DNA of 64,000 nt from Helicoverpa zea (Eukaryota > Arthropoda > Insecta > Lepidoptera > Noctuidae), in NCBI RefSeq assembly GCF_022581195.2, contig NC_061470.1, forward strand, positions 2,356,001 to 2,420,000, read 5' to 3'. Positions 44,102 through 55,610 of this stretch are shown here, piece after piece. Positions within the stretch are counted from its first letter, which is position 1, and every line of letters starts with the position of its first letter. The notes beneath the pieces are model-generated. The model was not told the DNA's origin, did not search any database, and saw nothing but the letters and a program-made list of their open reading frames with translations. Made by a program: the position numbers and the translations under genes.

Positions 44102-44761
44102 CAGTACCAAGTTATGTATTACAAAACAAGTGAATACACTACTTTCTTTTGTATGGCCCTATTCAACAAATGTGCCAGTTAAATATGTATCTATTGTGTT
44201 CGTAATAAAGGTGGAAATCGCGTGACGTGTAATGGAGTTTTTTTGTTTGTTTATGTCTTTTGTTATTGTTGAGAAAGTGTTTTTTCGGCAATTTTGTGGG
44301 AGTGAGCGATGTTTCTAATTTCTTGAAATATGTTTGTATTAGTTTCTGCTCTTCTGTGGGTTTTACTGGTGAAATGTTCCTATCATCGAAGAAAGTTATC
44401 TGTCACTATTACCTACACACATTATTGTTTGAATTGAATTGAAAGATTTCTTTCAATCCTTTCAGCCGTTCGACTGTCGGCCGACCTAAAAAAGTCATGA
44501 TTATAAAAGAATTAATACATAATATCAATAAAAATTAAGCAATAAATTAATAAGACTTTTTACAATTCTGAAAGCATACAGTTTAAATTGAATTTAAAAA
44601 AAAACAAGCAACTACTCGAAGCATGCAGATTTATAGACTGTGAAATTTCAAGCAAAAATTCAACCTTTATTGAATACCTGAATCAGTATTTGATAACAGT
44701 AACTTTATGATGAAAAAATTAACAATATTTGTTCAAGTTATTTGGAAATTGGAAGTTAATA
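44102..44761. other. no gene recognised
   Basis: AT-rich. CGACTGTCGGCCGACC near 44468 may be an isolated end of the CGGCCGAC MITE family. Confidence 0.45.
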
Positions 44762-44956
44762 ACCTCCCGAGCCTTTTCACAACTATGTTGGGGTCGGCTT
44801 CCAGTCTAACCGGATGCAGCTGAGTACCAGTGCTTTACAAGGTGCGATTTCCTATCTGACCTCCTCAACCTAGTAACCTGGGCAACCCGATACCCCATGG
44901 TAAGACTGGTTTCTGCCAAAGTTGTTAAAATGACAGCCGGGAACTACAGTTAATTC
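44762..44956 (-). mobile_element. SINE family B, truncated copy
   Basis: CTATGTTGGGGTCGGCTTCC, GATGCAGCTGAGTACCAGTG and TGACAGCCGGGAACTACAG. Confidence 0.75.
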
Positions 44957-45904
44957 ACTATAGTACATGTGGAAAATTACTTATTTAAATAGCATTTGGT
45001 AGGTTCAAGATATCTGAGAAAGATCATGATTTCTTTCAAACGTATGCGGGAAGTAGTTCCCTCAGGAAGTAAATGGAACTGCGGGGAACAGAAAGTCTCC
45101 AAAAAACTACGAACAAAACTTGATGATAAAACTTAAAAATGAAATAAAACGTCAGGTGATTTTTTAATAAAGACGACACCATTACAGCGGACTCTCAAAT
45201 ATAAAAAAATTACATAACTTTTTCTCATGAAAACGTGTGCAGTAAGTTTTCCGCATTTATGATTTTAAACTATGCATGCGACAGAGATTGCAACTGCAAT
45301 GCTTGTACTTTTCATGCAGCTGTATTTAAGGAGATTTATTTTCATAAAGTATTCTCTCTGAATAACTGCTATGCTCAGTGTACGCATTGAAGTGGAAATT
45401 ACATTGTAAGACGTATTTTCACCTAGTTTTACAAGACAATTTACTTGGATATACACATATCATCATCTGCCTAGACTTTTCTCAAATATGTTTGGGCCAG
45501 CTTGTAGTTTTATCAGCTGAGTACTAAGTAGGTATTGGTTACCAGTAAACCGGAGAATATATTTCTCCAAAAGTCTGTCGAATAATCATTCATATTTGTA
45601 CTGTAGGTACTGTGAAGCCGAAACTTTCTGTAATCTCAGGAAGAACTAGACTGATTTCTAGAAGATACTTGAAAAAATATTAGGGTTAGATAGCTTATTT
45701 ATTGAAGAAGTCAAAAGAAGTTTGATCCGAGTGCAGAGAATTATGTTGAATATCGATATTTAACTACCTTCTACTACGTCATTGTTTCTAATTAAAATAT
45801 AATCTATACTTAATTATACATTTTTTAAAATTACGAACATTAAAAGACTCCTACAAAAACCAAAAAAAGTAAAACTAAATTGCCAAGTAATAAACATTAA
45901 TGGC
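44957..45904. other. decayed repeats, no gene
   Basis: Helitron-like traces at 45000-45090 and 45605-45720, and a short SINE family B fragment at about 45460-45545 (CATCATCTGCCTAGAC). Confidence 0.5.
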
Positions 45905-46042
45905 CTTACTACAAAAACTTTAACCACTGTTTTACACTTGTCTAAAAAAAATGTGGCTCCAAAATGAACCATATGTCAACGTCATAATTTGACACTTTTT
46001 TAGACAAGTCTTAAACTGACGTTAAAAAGTTTGTGTGGTAAG
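45905..46042. mobile_element. 138-bp MITE, imperfect inverted ends
   Basis: CTTACTACAAAAACTTTAA at the left and TTAAAAAGTTTGTGTGGTAA at the right are inverted. Inside, ACTTGTCTAAAAAA and TTTTTTAGACAAGT also pair. Target duplication not resolved. Confidence 0.6.
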
Positions 46043-46994
46043 ACGGTAAACTTTTTTGGAACTGAACTCCGTGACGTCACCGCCAGCGATGACGTACCAT
46101 TTTTATAAGTTTTTATTAAAAAAATAACTTTTCGGTCGGCGTTCCGTTTCTTAGTAAAAAGTCTGAGGTCTTTGTATTATTTTAAGTTTGTTAGAATCAT
46201 TCTGATATGTTTTTTTTTTTTTTTACTGAAGAAGTAAAAAGTTGGGATCCTTGAAGTCAGTGCTTAGATCTAAATAAATATAGATAACAGATTTTTGTAA
46301 ATTTCTTTGGCATATATCTTCTGCCTAGCCATTTTGTCAGACTTAAGGTCTTGAGCAAACGTTCAAATGACAGCTGGGATGCACTCATTCAACATACCAG
46401 CCTTGAACAAAACTGTGCATTATTTGACATAGCCACATACTGATACTACAAAAAATAACTAGCCAGTGTTAAACAGAATTTTACGTATTTTTTGCCAAAA
46501 CCAATGCCAATATTATCCTCCTTTAAACTTTATTCGCCCATAAGTAATAAAGTTCAAAGATAACAATATTCCTACCGAAAATAAAATGGTTGAAACCGGT
46601 CTAAACTGGTAAAAATGAAACAAAAGATACGCTACCCTACTCTTGGTATTTGGCGAACACCCAATGTACATTAGTCGCGTAAATTCAGTTAAATTTTAAA
46701 ATTCGAAGGTGAATGGGTAGTGGTTTAGGCTGCTAGTTTGAAAATTACTTTTAAAAATATTCTTCATACTTTTTTGTGTAGTTTTTTTGAAGTTGTGAGT
46801 GCAGTAGAACGGAGTGACTTTTGCTGCCTAAAGTCCGTCAGTGCCTTTGTCTTCTGAGACCATAGTATTTTTTTTTATCAATTTCGCAGCATCCAATATG
46901 GTATTAATGTCCTAGATATCTGATTAACTATAGTTTTGCTGCCAATATAAATAAGTATAGAAGACTTTTTACAAAAAATTTTAGATGAGTAAAT
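46043..46994. other. no gene recognised
   Basis: AT-rich; SINE-like traces at about 46310-46395 (GAGCAAACGTTCAAATGACA). Confidence 0.5.
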
Positions 46995-47301
46995 AAAACC
47001 GGCTAAGCGCGAGTCGGACTCGCGCACGAAGGGTTACCGATTTATAAAACGGACATAAAAACCACGTTTGTTGTATGGGAGCCCCCCAAAATATTTATGT
47101 AATTCTAGTTTTCAGTTTATTTTTGTTTATTTGTTTTTATAGTGGCAACAATAATACATCATCTGTAAAAATTTCAGCTCTGTAACTATCACGGTTCATG
47201 AGATACAGCCTGGTGACAGACGGATGGACGGATGGACGGACGTACAGAGGAGCGAAAACAATAGGGTCCCGTTTTACCCTTTGGGTATGGAACCCTAAAA
47301 A
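46995..47301 (+). mobile_element. ACCGGCCAAGTGCG-family repeat, copy 2
   Basis: ACCGGCTAAGCGCGAGTCGG, GTTTGTTGTATGGGAGCCCC, ATCACGGTTCATGAGATACA, ending TATGGAACCCTAAAAA. Confidence 0.7.
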
Positions 47302-47637
47302 TAATTAAAACTTAGGCTTCTTTCATACAGAATTAATGATACCGACAAAAAGCGACATATTCAGTTATTCTACAAAACTGCCATGCTTACAGTCTGTCTG
47401 CAACGTAAATCACGTCTGGCCATGACTGCCAAGTTTCAGTTGAAACAGTTCATCTTTTATGGCATATACGTTATTATTTAAACCTTCTACGGTTCATATA
47501 CAGGATTTTATACTTAAGGGTTTATTACAGAATGTATGTAAGGATTTTATAGTTTAGGGTTTATTAAAGAGACTGTGTACGTGTAAATTATGGTAAATGA
47601 CTTTGTAACGTAGTTATCAGTTTTGCTCCTTGACAAA
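47302..47637. other. no gene recognised
   Basis: AT-rich spacer between two copies of the same repeat family. Confidence 0.5.
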
Positions 47638-47967
47638 AATCCAGGCGAGTGAGAGTCAGACTTGCGTACGACGGTGCCGTACTATAAAACATTCAATAAT
47701 CATAATACATTCCATATTCTGTGAATATTTCAAGCATCTTCCTGTTGCCGTTTGTTGTATGGGAGCCCCCCAAAATATTTATGTTATTCTAGTTTTCAGT
47801 ATTTGTTGTTATAGCGGCAACAGAAATACATCATCTGTGAAAATTTCAACTCTCTAACTATCACGGTTCATGAGATACAGCCTGGTGACTGATGGAATGA
47901 CGGACGGACGGACAGAGGAGCGAAAACAATAGGGAGCCGTTTCACCGTTTGGGTACGGAACCCTAAA
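47638..47967 (+). mobile_element. ACCGGCCAAGTGCG-family repeat, copy 3
   Basis: The left part is diverged (CCAGGCGAGTGAGAGTCAGA). From GTTTGTTGTATGGGAGCCCC on it matches copy 2 closely, ending TACGGAACCCTAAAAA. Confidence 0.65.
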
Positions 47968-48314
47968 AAGCCTGTCGAAATAATAATATGTTTGTAAATT
48001 CTTTAACCGAATTCTCCAAGTCTTAAAACTGAACTCGACAGCCACAAGTACTAGACATTAGGCAGTCAAGTCACGAATAAGATTTAATCGTTAGGGATGT
48101 GCCATAGTCATCGTTCCGAGAGTTTAATTGCTAATCGAGTGAAAACAATAGAATACTTGATTAGGTTATACCTTAGTTCGTACTAATTCTGATTCAGAAT
48201 GGGTGTTGGAGAAAAGTCGCTACGATGTGGATATGTTTTAGGATTATTCTTAAAGTACAACAAATTTTATGTTTATACATTGCCTTAGACGCAGATTATA
48301 TAGATTGAAACAGT
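47968..48314. other. no gene recognised
   Basis: AT-rich spacer. Confidence 0.5.
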
Positions 48315-48502
48315 CGGTACGGGTAGTCAGAAGCCAGTAAGTCTGACACCAATCTAACCAAGGGGTACTGGGTTGCCCAGTTGACTGGGTTGAGGAGGTC
48401 CAATAGGCAGTCGCTCCTTGTAAAGCAGTGGTACTCAGCTGCATCCGGTTAGACTGGAAGCTGACCCCAACATAGTTGGGAAAACGGTCGGGAGATGATG
48501 AC
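48315..48502 (+). mobile_element. SINE family B, truncated copy
   Basis: ACGGGTAGTCAGAAGCCAGT to AACATAGTTGGGAAAACGGT, with a GATGATGA end. The tRNA head is missing. Confidence 0.78.
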
Positions 48503-48962
48503 ATTGCCACAGACAGACACAGTAGCTATCAAACTTATAACAAACCCGTTTTTGCACAAGCGGTAAAAAAAAAGATTTTGTAAAAGACGATATGGCTGAG
48601 AAACTGACAAGCACGCATATTATATAAAACTTCATCCAAAGATGTAACTATCATAAATGAAATAAATAAATCCAATAATTTAACTACAGAACAAAAATAA
48701 AGACACTTTCCGGCGCTCGCAAATAATTGTAATCCAAATGAAATCTCTTCGGATTAAAATGTCGTCAAATTTAAATGAAAATCACATTTTAATTGTCGGG
48801 TTTCCGAGTTTACTGATAAGCAAAACTGTGCATTTGTAGATATATTTTGCTAAAGGATGAAATATCTCGGCTTGGACGATATTAAAGGCATTTTCAAAGA
48901 TGTGGAGTGACCAATGAAGCCAGTAGCAAAGTCTATACTTCTACAATCAAGAGGAAAAATTT
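48503..48962. other. no gene recognised
   Basis: AT-rich spacer. Confidence 0.5.
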
Positions 48963-49128
48963 ATTTGTTTGTTGGTACCTACCCTAAGCTCTGAAACTAC
49001 TGATCCGATTTGAAAAATTCTTCCACAGCTGCAAAGCTGCACTGTTACCGGTGTAACATAGGTTATATTTTATCCCGGTGCGGGTAGTAGTTCTCACGGG
49101 ACGCGGTTGAAACTGCGAAAGCGGCTAG
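48963..49128 (+). mobile_element. short Lep1-like Helitron, copy 5 (5' end lost)
   Basis: AAACTACTGATCCGATTTGA, TTTTATCCCGGTGCGGGTAG and a CGGCTAG end. Confidence 0.65.
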
Positions 49129-49163
49129 TAATAATATAATTTTGACATCTGCTACTAATGTGT

Positions 49164-49360
49164 ATCTATACTAATATTATAAAGAGGAAAACTTTGTTTG
49201 TTTGGTTGTAATGAATAGGCTCAAAAACTACTGGACAGTTTTTAAAAATTCTTTCACCATTCGAAAGCTACATTATCCACGAGTAACATAGGCTATATTT
49301 TATCCCGGTACGGGCAGTAGTTACCACGGGACGCGGGTGAAACCGCGGGTAAACGGCTAG
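49164..49360 (+). mobile_element. short Lep1-like Helitron, copy 6
   Basis: TATCTATACTAATATTATAA to ACCGCGGGTAAACGGCTAG. It lies just after copy 5 in the same orientation. Confidence 0.75.
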
Positions 49361-51890
49361 TAATAAATATTACAAAACTGAAGAAGTTGTTCTAAAAACT
49401 CACAGATAGAGTAACTTTCGCGTTTTTAATATAATAGTCGATTCTTGTCTAAAAGTTATAAAATAAGTCATTTCCATAAGTATACCTTACACGATACTGA
49501 AAACAACGTGACCAAATCTGAAATCTTCCAAACAACATTTATTTCAAACCAAAACTTGTAACTAAATCTCATCAAAAATAACAACTTTAAGATGAATATC
49601 AGATAATCTTTGATCTCAACGCGCTTCTTAAATAATAACCAACACCATTTAACTCTAAACTTTTCCTAACCCCTACAATTTACTCTGAAAATCTTCCTTT
49701 CTTGCATTAATAATTCTTCAAACCAAAACGAGTCTTATAACCAAGTAATAAAATACAAATTGCGTTGTATAAACCAAGTCTCTTATACCTATATCCAACA
49801 ATCTTTGTTGCTCCTTGCAACAATGTACTTGGGCGTATAATAATAAATCTTATTACTTGGATATAAGATACAAATTGGATTGCCAATTTGATTTTATGTG
49901 CACGGTGCTTGGTGCCGGCTTTATAATGAGAGATGTGTTACAAGTCGTTGCAGGATAAAGGGAACATAAATATTATGAAGATGTAATATTATATGCAAAT
50001 TGGTTTGCCTACATTTTGTACACGGAAGTGTAACTATGTTGGTTATTATGTAAATAATAGGCAGAATTATAGACGTGAGCATGTTCGTGCTTTATTCCTT
50101 TTAAACGGTATCTGCTCTAATAATTGGTGTGAACTACGTGAAAATCTGTAAAGTGATTTTCGTTTCAAAATATTTGGTAATAATATATAAGCATTCTTCC
50201 AGGAAGACTCCGTTTTTCAAATCAATGAGATTCAATCTTATCTATCGATATACATGCGGCGAAGAAAAACAGCGGATGGATATATTATACAAATTCGCAG
50301 TCATAAAGTAAGATTGGTTGTTTGAAAACGTCTCCACTCTGCTTTGCTAAAGTCACCCTTATATAGTTGCAGTTAATACTAAATTCAAAAAATATAAAAC
50401 TGAAAAAAAGTATTCTTCAATAAAGAACCCTCTCACCATAAAAACTTTTTCCCTCTTAATTAAAAATAAAAAACAAGCACATCAATACACATCAATAGTT
50501 GAACATTTTTGACCCCGAGCTCTTGAACTAGGTCATAGCTAAAACCACATAATCCTGTGGCTTTAGATCACACTGGCTCTTAAACTAATGCACTTAACCT
50601 GAAATGTTGAGTGGTTATATAATTGGGTATTTTAATTAAAGTTTTATTTTTTAAACCTTAAATTTTTTTAAGTAATAAAATGGTCTTTGAGCAATTGAGA
50701 TTATTAATGAAAATATAATTGAAATTGAATGTACATATTTTTTTTGTTGTATTATCAAGTTAGATTGACCCTACTACTGCAGAATTTTAAGCCAAGTTAG
50801 CCAACAGTTTGTTCATGCTTGCAACCATCAGGTATGGAGACGGAATCAGGCCGGCTAGAAACTTTGATTGAATTCACGATTTTCTTAAAAAATATATTTT
50901 TTCCAACCGTGGGCCAACTTTCTACAATTTACGGGTAAATTCAGCGTAAGGGCCATTTTAAATATGATTTATAATTTATGTATAGTAACCATGTCTGCAT
51001 AAGGTTGTACAAAATACGTATTTCACACAACAAACAATCAATTAATCCATTTCAACACTTAAAACAAAAAAAAAGAACTTTTGTTAAAAGCAATAAAAAA
51101 GAGAACATAATTTTTAAAGCGAGTCCCCTTTTGTAAAGCAATCTTCAGTTCAGAATATTTATTGTGAATCTATAAAAGGCAGCCATTTTGGATATATCCC
51201 AATTTATTTATCTGTTGTAAACAAAAACTGGGATGTATATAAAAGTCTTCCGGGCTATTTGGCCGTCGGATAAAATCGTTTGTTTATGGTATTTTAATAA
51301 AATGATTAATTATGTGAACAAGTGAACTGGTGAATTTATTTGTTGAACAATGGATGTGGAATTCCTTTTCATAATTGTTGGGGTGATATCATAAACAATA
51401 TTGTTTGTATGTATTTTTTGCCTATTGTACAATTGCCTATTGTAGTTCTTATATTTTAAAGTCACTGTCAGCTTTTGAACAAAAAAGACCGCACAATATT
51501 TTCATCTATTTAAGAAGTATGTGCCCCAGACAACAATTCAGACACACAAAGCGGTCAAACTTACACTCTGTGTGCGTCGGGGGGTTAAAAGCGTCAGTTT
51601 TACCCATATTTCGTTTGTTGCATAGATTTTAGTAAAATACCATCGATTTTACGTTATAAAATAATTTGATTTTTTTATCAAAGTATCAACCCAGGAATCG
51701 AACTTCACATCTCCTTCCAGAAAAAGCTCTTACCAGCATACAAAACAACAATAATACTTAAATAAACATACGCATACCTACCATTTCTCAAGATACATCA
51801 CTTATTCCCAAATTCACGAACCCCTCGGAATTGACTTAAACAAATTGAAATACTTTAGTGACAGACAAACACAATCTTCTACTGTCTATC
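49361..51890. other. long AT-rich unique region
   Basis: No gene, RNA or repeat family recognised. A loose CCAAGTAATAAA/TTTATTACTTGG palindrome spans about 49738-49860. Confidence 0.5.
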
Positions 51891-52416
51891 CAAAGAGAAC
51901 AAAATGACTAGCGGAGATGTCATTACGCAAAATCTCCTAAGAAAGTAGCGCGCCAAAATGCGGGTGTTCGGAGGACGAGAAACTTTACTAGCCCTTACAC
52001 GTGTTCTTTAAAACCCGACAATAAGCCCTACTAATATTATAAATGCGAACGTAACTGTCTGTCTGTCTGTTACGCTTTCACGTCTAAACCAATGAACTGA
52101 TTTTAATAAAATTTGGATCAGAGATAGAGTTGACCTTGAAAAAAAAAACATAGGATAGTTATTATCCCGGACTTTTGAAGAATTCTCTTGGAAACGCGAT
52201 ATAACCGAACTCTACGCTGGCGAAGCGGCGGGCGGAAGCTAGCTTTCAAAATAAAATCACCAATTAATCGAATGATCGATGAATGAATGATTTGACGAGG
52301 AACCCGAATGCGTCCATGGTTCTAGTAACTGATCATGCCTGTACGTTACTTGACCTACAAGAAGGCGCCTGACCTACCTTCCTTATGGCATCTCCGCTGT
52401 ATTTCCATTTTCTTTG
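51891..52416 (+). mobile_element. hAT-like MITE (CATGGAG family), copy 4, with Helitron inside
   Basis: The left end is CAAAGAGAACAAAATGACTA and the right end ...CATCTCCGCTGTATTTCC, TTTTCTTTG. Inner landmarks AAAATCTCCTAAGAAA and AGAAGGCGCCTGACCTACC match the family. A Helitron interrupts it. Confidence 0.75.
52025..52242 (+). mobile_element. short Lep1-like Helitron, copy 7
   Basis: CCCTACTAATATTATAAATG to CGGCGGGCGGAAGCTAG, inside a hAT-like MITE. Very close to copy 1 at 5.66 kb. Confidence 0.82.
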
Positions 52417-52813
52417 GTCCTTATTCTTAATAGCGTGAAGCTCACATAAAACGTTTAAATCGTCGTTCGGAAAATTTTAAAGACGTTTAAAAAGTTCAAA
52501 ATGAAAGCCCGTTGAAAATCTCTTAAGTACGTTTGTAGGAGATTTTTTTTGTCTTTTTTATACGGAAATGGGATTGGAATGAGAAGAAAATTATGTTTTT
52601 TGTTACTATTGCTAACTTTGGTTTACAATTAGATACATTGTTGAAGAGTAGGTATGGTACAGAATTACTAAAATTATTGTTTACCAGTAACTGCCTAAAC
52701 GTGTAATTTGGTTTGATGCACGCATTTTAAGAACTTTTTTTCAATGTTTACAAAGTCCAGCAATTTGAGTAATGAATAATTGGTAAACCTTTTACGTAAC
52801 TACTTACAATACT
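52417..52813. other. no gene recognised
   Basis: AT-rich spacer. Confidence 0.5.
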
Positions 52814-53035
52814 TTTATAGTTATCGGCATGAATCTTGAGCTCTGAACTACATCTGCGCAGAAGTGATTTATTAGCAAAGAAACAATCCCGAGTGACGGC
52901 TATGACGCGATGACTGCGGGCCAATCTTCGCTTTAGCCCGCCCCCTCGCCTCATTTCATACCACAAAAGGGACCCAATAAATTACTTCTCCGCAGGTGAA
53001 GGTCAGAGCTCAAGATTCGTGCCGATAACTATAAA
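52814..53035. mobile_element. 222-bp MITE, 33-bp inverted ends
   Basis: TTTATAGTTATCGGCATGAA at the left is matched inverted at the right with one mismatch over 33 bp, and looser pairing continues for about 25 bp more. The target duplication is not certain. Confidence 0.78.
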
Positions 53036-53458
53036 GCTTTTAAAGAACCTAAAATCTGAATGAAACTGATGAAAACTCAGCATTTTTCTCAAAACCTCGT
53101 TTGAAAATGGAAAGTTCAGACCATTCAATAAAACACATTGATAGATTACAAAGTACTGCCTTATCTTCGCGAAGGAAATTACGTTCTACCGTTGCCCTTT
53201 CACGAATATATTAATTTAAAATATCATTATACTGGTATTGACAACGCGATTATAATCGAAAGATTATTTTTTGATTTAATGTTTGAATTACTTTTTAGTC
53301 CTTTGAACCGTAGTGCTTTCAATTTTCGAATTGTATTTGTCTCCAATTTGAAAAGAGAAGGTTTAATAAATAAATGTAGTTTCTAATATGGTTATCCATA
53401 AAAATCTTTTTGGATAATTGATGCCAAAGGTCACATATCGTTTGACCCGAAAGACCGT
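53036..53458. other. no gene recognised
   Basis: AT-rich. An 82-codon plus-strand frame (53138-53386) shows no family features. Confidence 0.45.
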
Positions 53459-53575
53459 TCACTGCAGGACAAAGGCCATCCCCAGGGTTCGCCACGTTAC
53501 TTGATCTTCAGCAACCCGCATCCACTGCTTCCCAGTGACCTTGGCTAGATCGTCCTTCCAACACTCATACTGTTA
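53459..53575 (-). pseudogene. C-terminal fragment of an RTE-type LINE
   Basis: Minus strand, about 38 codons: CWKDDLAKVTGKQWMRVAED, then TWRTLGMAFVLQ and a stop at 53459-53461. This is the same C-terminal signature as at 5.2 kb (W.DD..KV.G..WM..A.D...WR.LG.A...Q), from a different RTE lineage by its sequence. No other part of the LINE is present. Confidence 0.65.
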
Positions 53576-53623
53576 TTAATAAATAATTATAATGATTGAG
53601 TGCATTTCATTGCATGACTTTGG

Positions 53624-53790
53624 CAGTCGTTACGGGTAGTCAGAGGCCAGTAAATCTTACGTCATAATCGGGTTGAGGGGATCAGATGGGCAGTCGCTCC
53701 TTGTAAAACCCTGGTACATAACTGCATTCGGTTAGACTAGAAGCCGACCCTAACATAGTGGGGAAAAGGCTGGGCAAATGATAAGTGATA
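53624..53790 (+). mobile_element. SINE family B, truncated copy
   Basis: GGCAGTCGTTACGGGTAGTC to GTGGGGAAAAGGCTGGGCAA. Confidence 0.7.
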
Positions 53791-54164
53791 AAGTGGATCT
53801 CAAAAACATGATTTCTTACAAACATTACATGGTAATAAATTAAAGGTTAGTAACGAACTTAAGAATTTTTGTCTCAATACATAAACTATGTATTTCAATA
53901 CACGAGTAAAACAGTGCAAAAGATATGAATTTCCGATTGAGAAATATATAAGGAAGGAAAGTGTCATAAATAAGCTTTCGCATGTGGAAATTAATAAGGA
54001 ATCAATTTCCTTCGCGTAACACGTGTTGGGATTATCAAAGTGTATTCAAGCTTATAGAGTATTTTAATATTATACTTGAAGAGAAAATTATACACGAATA
54101 TTTATTACAAGGATTAGACTTTGTATCAATTGTACATTTTTTGGGAGTCATCAGAATCTAAGAT

Positions 54165-54300
54165 GTTTTGACTACCAGTCTTATCGATGGATGGCCAGCT
54201 AACTGGTTTGAGAAGGTTAGATAGGCAATCGCTTAATGTAAAATATTGGTACTCAGATGCTTTAAGTTAGATTGGGCACTGATTCACCAATTTCGGGATT
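54165..54300 (+). mobile_element. SINE family B, decayed fragment
   Basis: CCAGCTAACTGGTTTGAGAA, AGATAGGCAATCGCTTAATG and GGTACTCAGATGC. Confidence 0.55.
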
Positions 54301-54399
54301 GACCATAAAAGTTGTAGTAAATAGTTGACACGAAGTTTGACTGACCGTTGTAGAATTTTGAAGCTAATCGTCATTCTAATCTTAAGATTAATAAGTTCT

Positions 54400-54563
54400 T
54401 AGTCTGTCTGATACCGATGAAATACCTGATCGTTGTAATGTGTGTATCAAAAAAAATCGAAGTTATCAGTCAGATGGATGCCATACCTTTCATCACCATT
54501 CATACTGATTTATGAGCCCAATCAAACTATCGACCGACTAAAAGTTCGTGGTGTGTGGTTCTT
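54400..54563 (+). mobile_element. CGGCCGAC-family MITE, right half
   Basis: AATACCTGATCGTTGTAATG, CATACTGATTTATGAGCCCA and CGACCGACTAAAAG; the left end is missing. Confidence 0.65.
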
Positions 54564-54933
54564 AACTCATAATGGATGTTATCTCACCACAAAACTTAAA
54601 TTAAATTCTAATTACGACGAAGAAAACAATTTTCTCTCTCTGATGTTCTAATGAAATGAAAATTTTAAGTGCTCATTTATGTAAAGACAGCCAATACCTA
54701 GAAATTCTCGTATTATTTAATCCTTTAAAATTATTGGGTAACTAAAATAGACACTTAGGTACTTAATAATTTGGGAAAGTACCCAAATGTTTGTTGTTGA
54801 AAAGTGTCAGTTAGGGTAACGTAGATTAATGAGGTAGGCTGTTAGGCGCTACGTAATATCGCACCTGTTTATTTCCAAACAGTTAGGTAAAGAGAGACAT
54901 GTAAGTAGGGTAAACCTACCTATATGTCGGTCT
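54564..54933. other. no gene recognised
   Basis: AT-rich spacer. Confidence 0.5.
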
Positions 54934-55110
54934 AGAGTTTTCACAATTATGTTGGGTTCGGTTTCCAGTTTAAATGGATGCAGCTGAGTATTGAAAGCTG
55001 ACTTGCTCAACCCAGTAATTTGGTCATCACGGTACCCAATACTTAGACTGGCTTTCTGTCTTTATGGTTTTTAACTACCCGTAACAACTATAAAAGACAT
55101 ACGAACGATA
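54934..55110 (-). mobile_element. SINE family B, decayed copy
   Basis: AATTATGTTGGGTTCGGTTT, GGATGCAGCTGAGTA and ACTACCCGTAACAACT. Confidence 0.6.
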
Positions 55111-55610
55111 AGCGTGACCAAATTTAATGAACACGGAGAAACTCGTCATGACATATGACAGACAGTTACCCATGCATGCATCTTTGCTCAGTCGCAGTTT
55201 GGCACTATTCTTTACACACTATTCTTCTAAAGTGCTGTAAATAAATTATACATTTGTTACTAATAGCGTTAATCAAAAACTACAAATCAGACTCCAACTG
55301 ACCCAAAAACAAAAGGACCAAAAACACTACCCTATACCAAACAAAAATCCAGCGTGATGGTAACAATTTGAGCTTGTAACATTTATTTTTGGTATAATTT
55401 AAAAATTCTTAGTTCCGCCGGACGGACGGACGAGCGTGTTGACAAGCCGTCTCGTCCCGGATTTCGTGTTCCGGAAAATCTGGGGATGGGAGCCTGTGTA
55501 ATTTATAGGATATAGGCGGATTGAGATAAATGGTGAATTAAAATGTTTATATCACATTGACATCGAAAGTTGTACATATGTTTGAGTAAAATTGAAATTA
55601 TATAGTTTTA
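55111..55610. other. no gene; GC-richer patch
   Basis: CCGCCGGACGGACGGACGAG near 55415 begins a GC-richer patch of about 120 bp of unknown origin. Confidence 0.45.

Noticed and set aside
52748..52966. 72-codon frame MWYEMRRGGGLKRRLARSH
   Set aside because: It is produced by the GC-richer interior of the 222-bp MITE.
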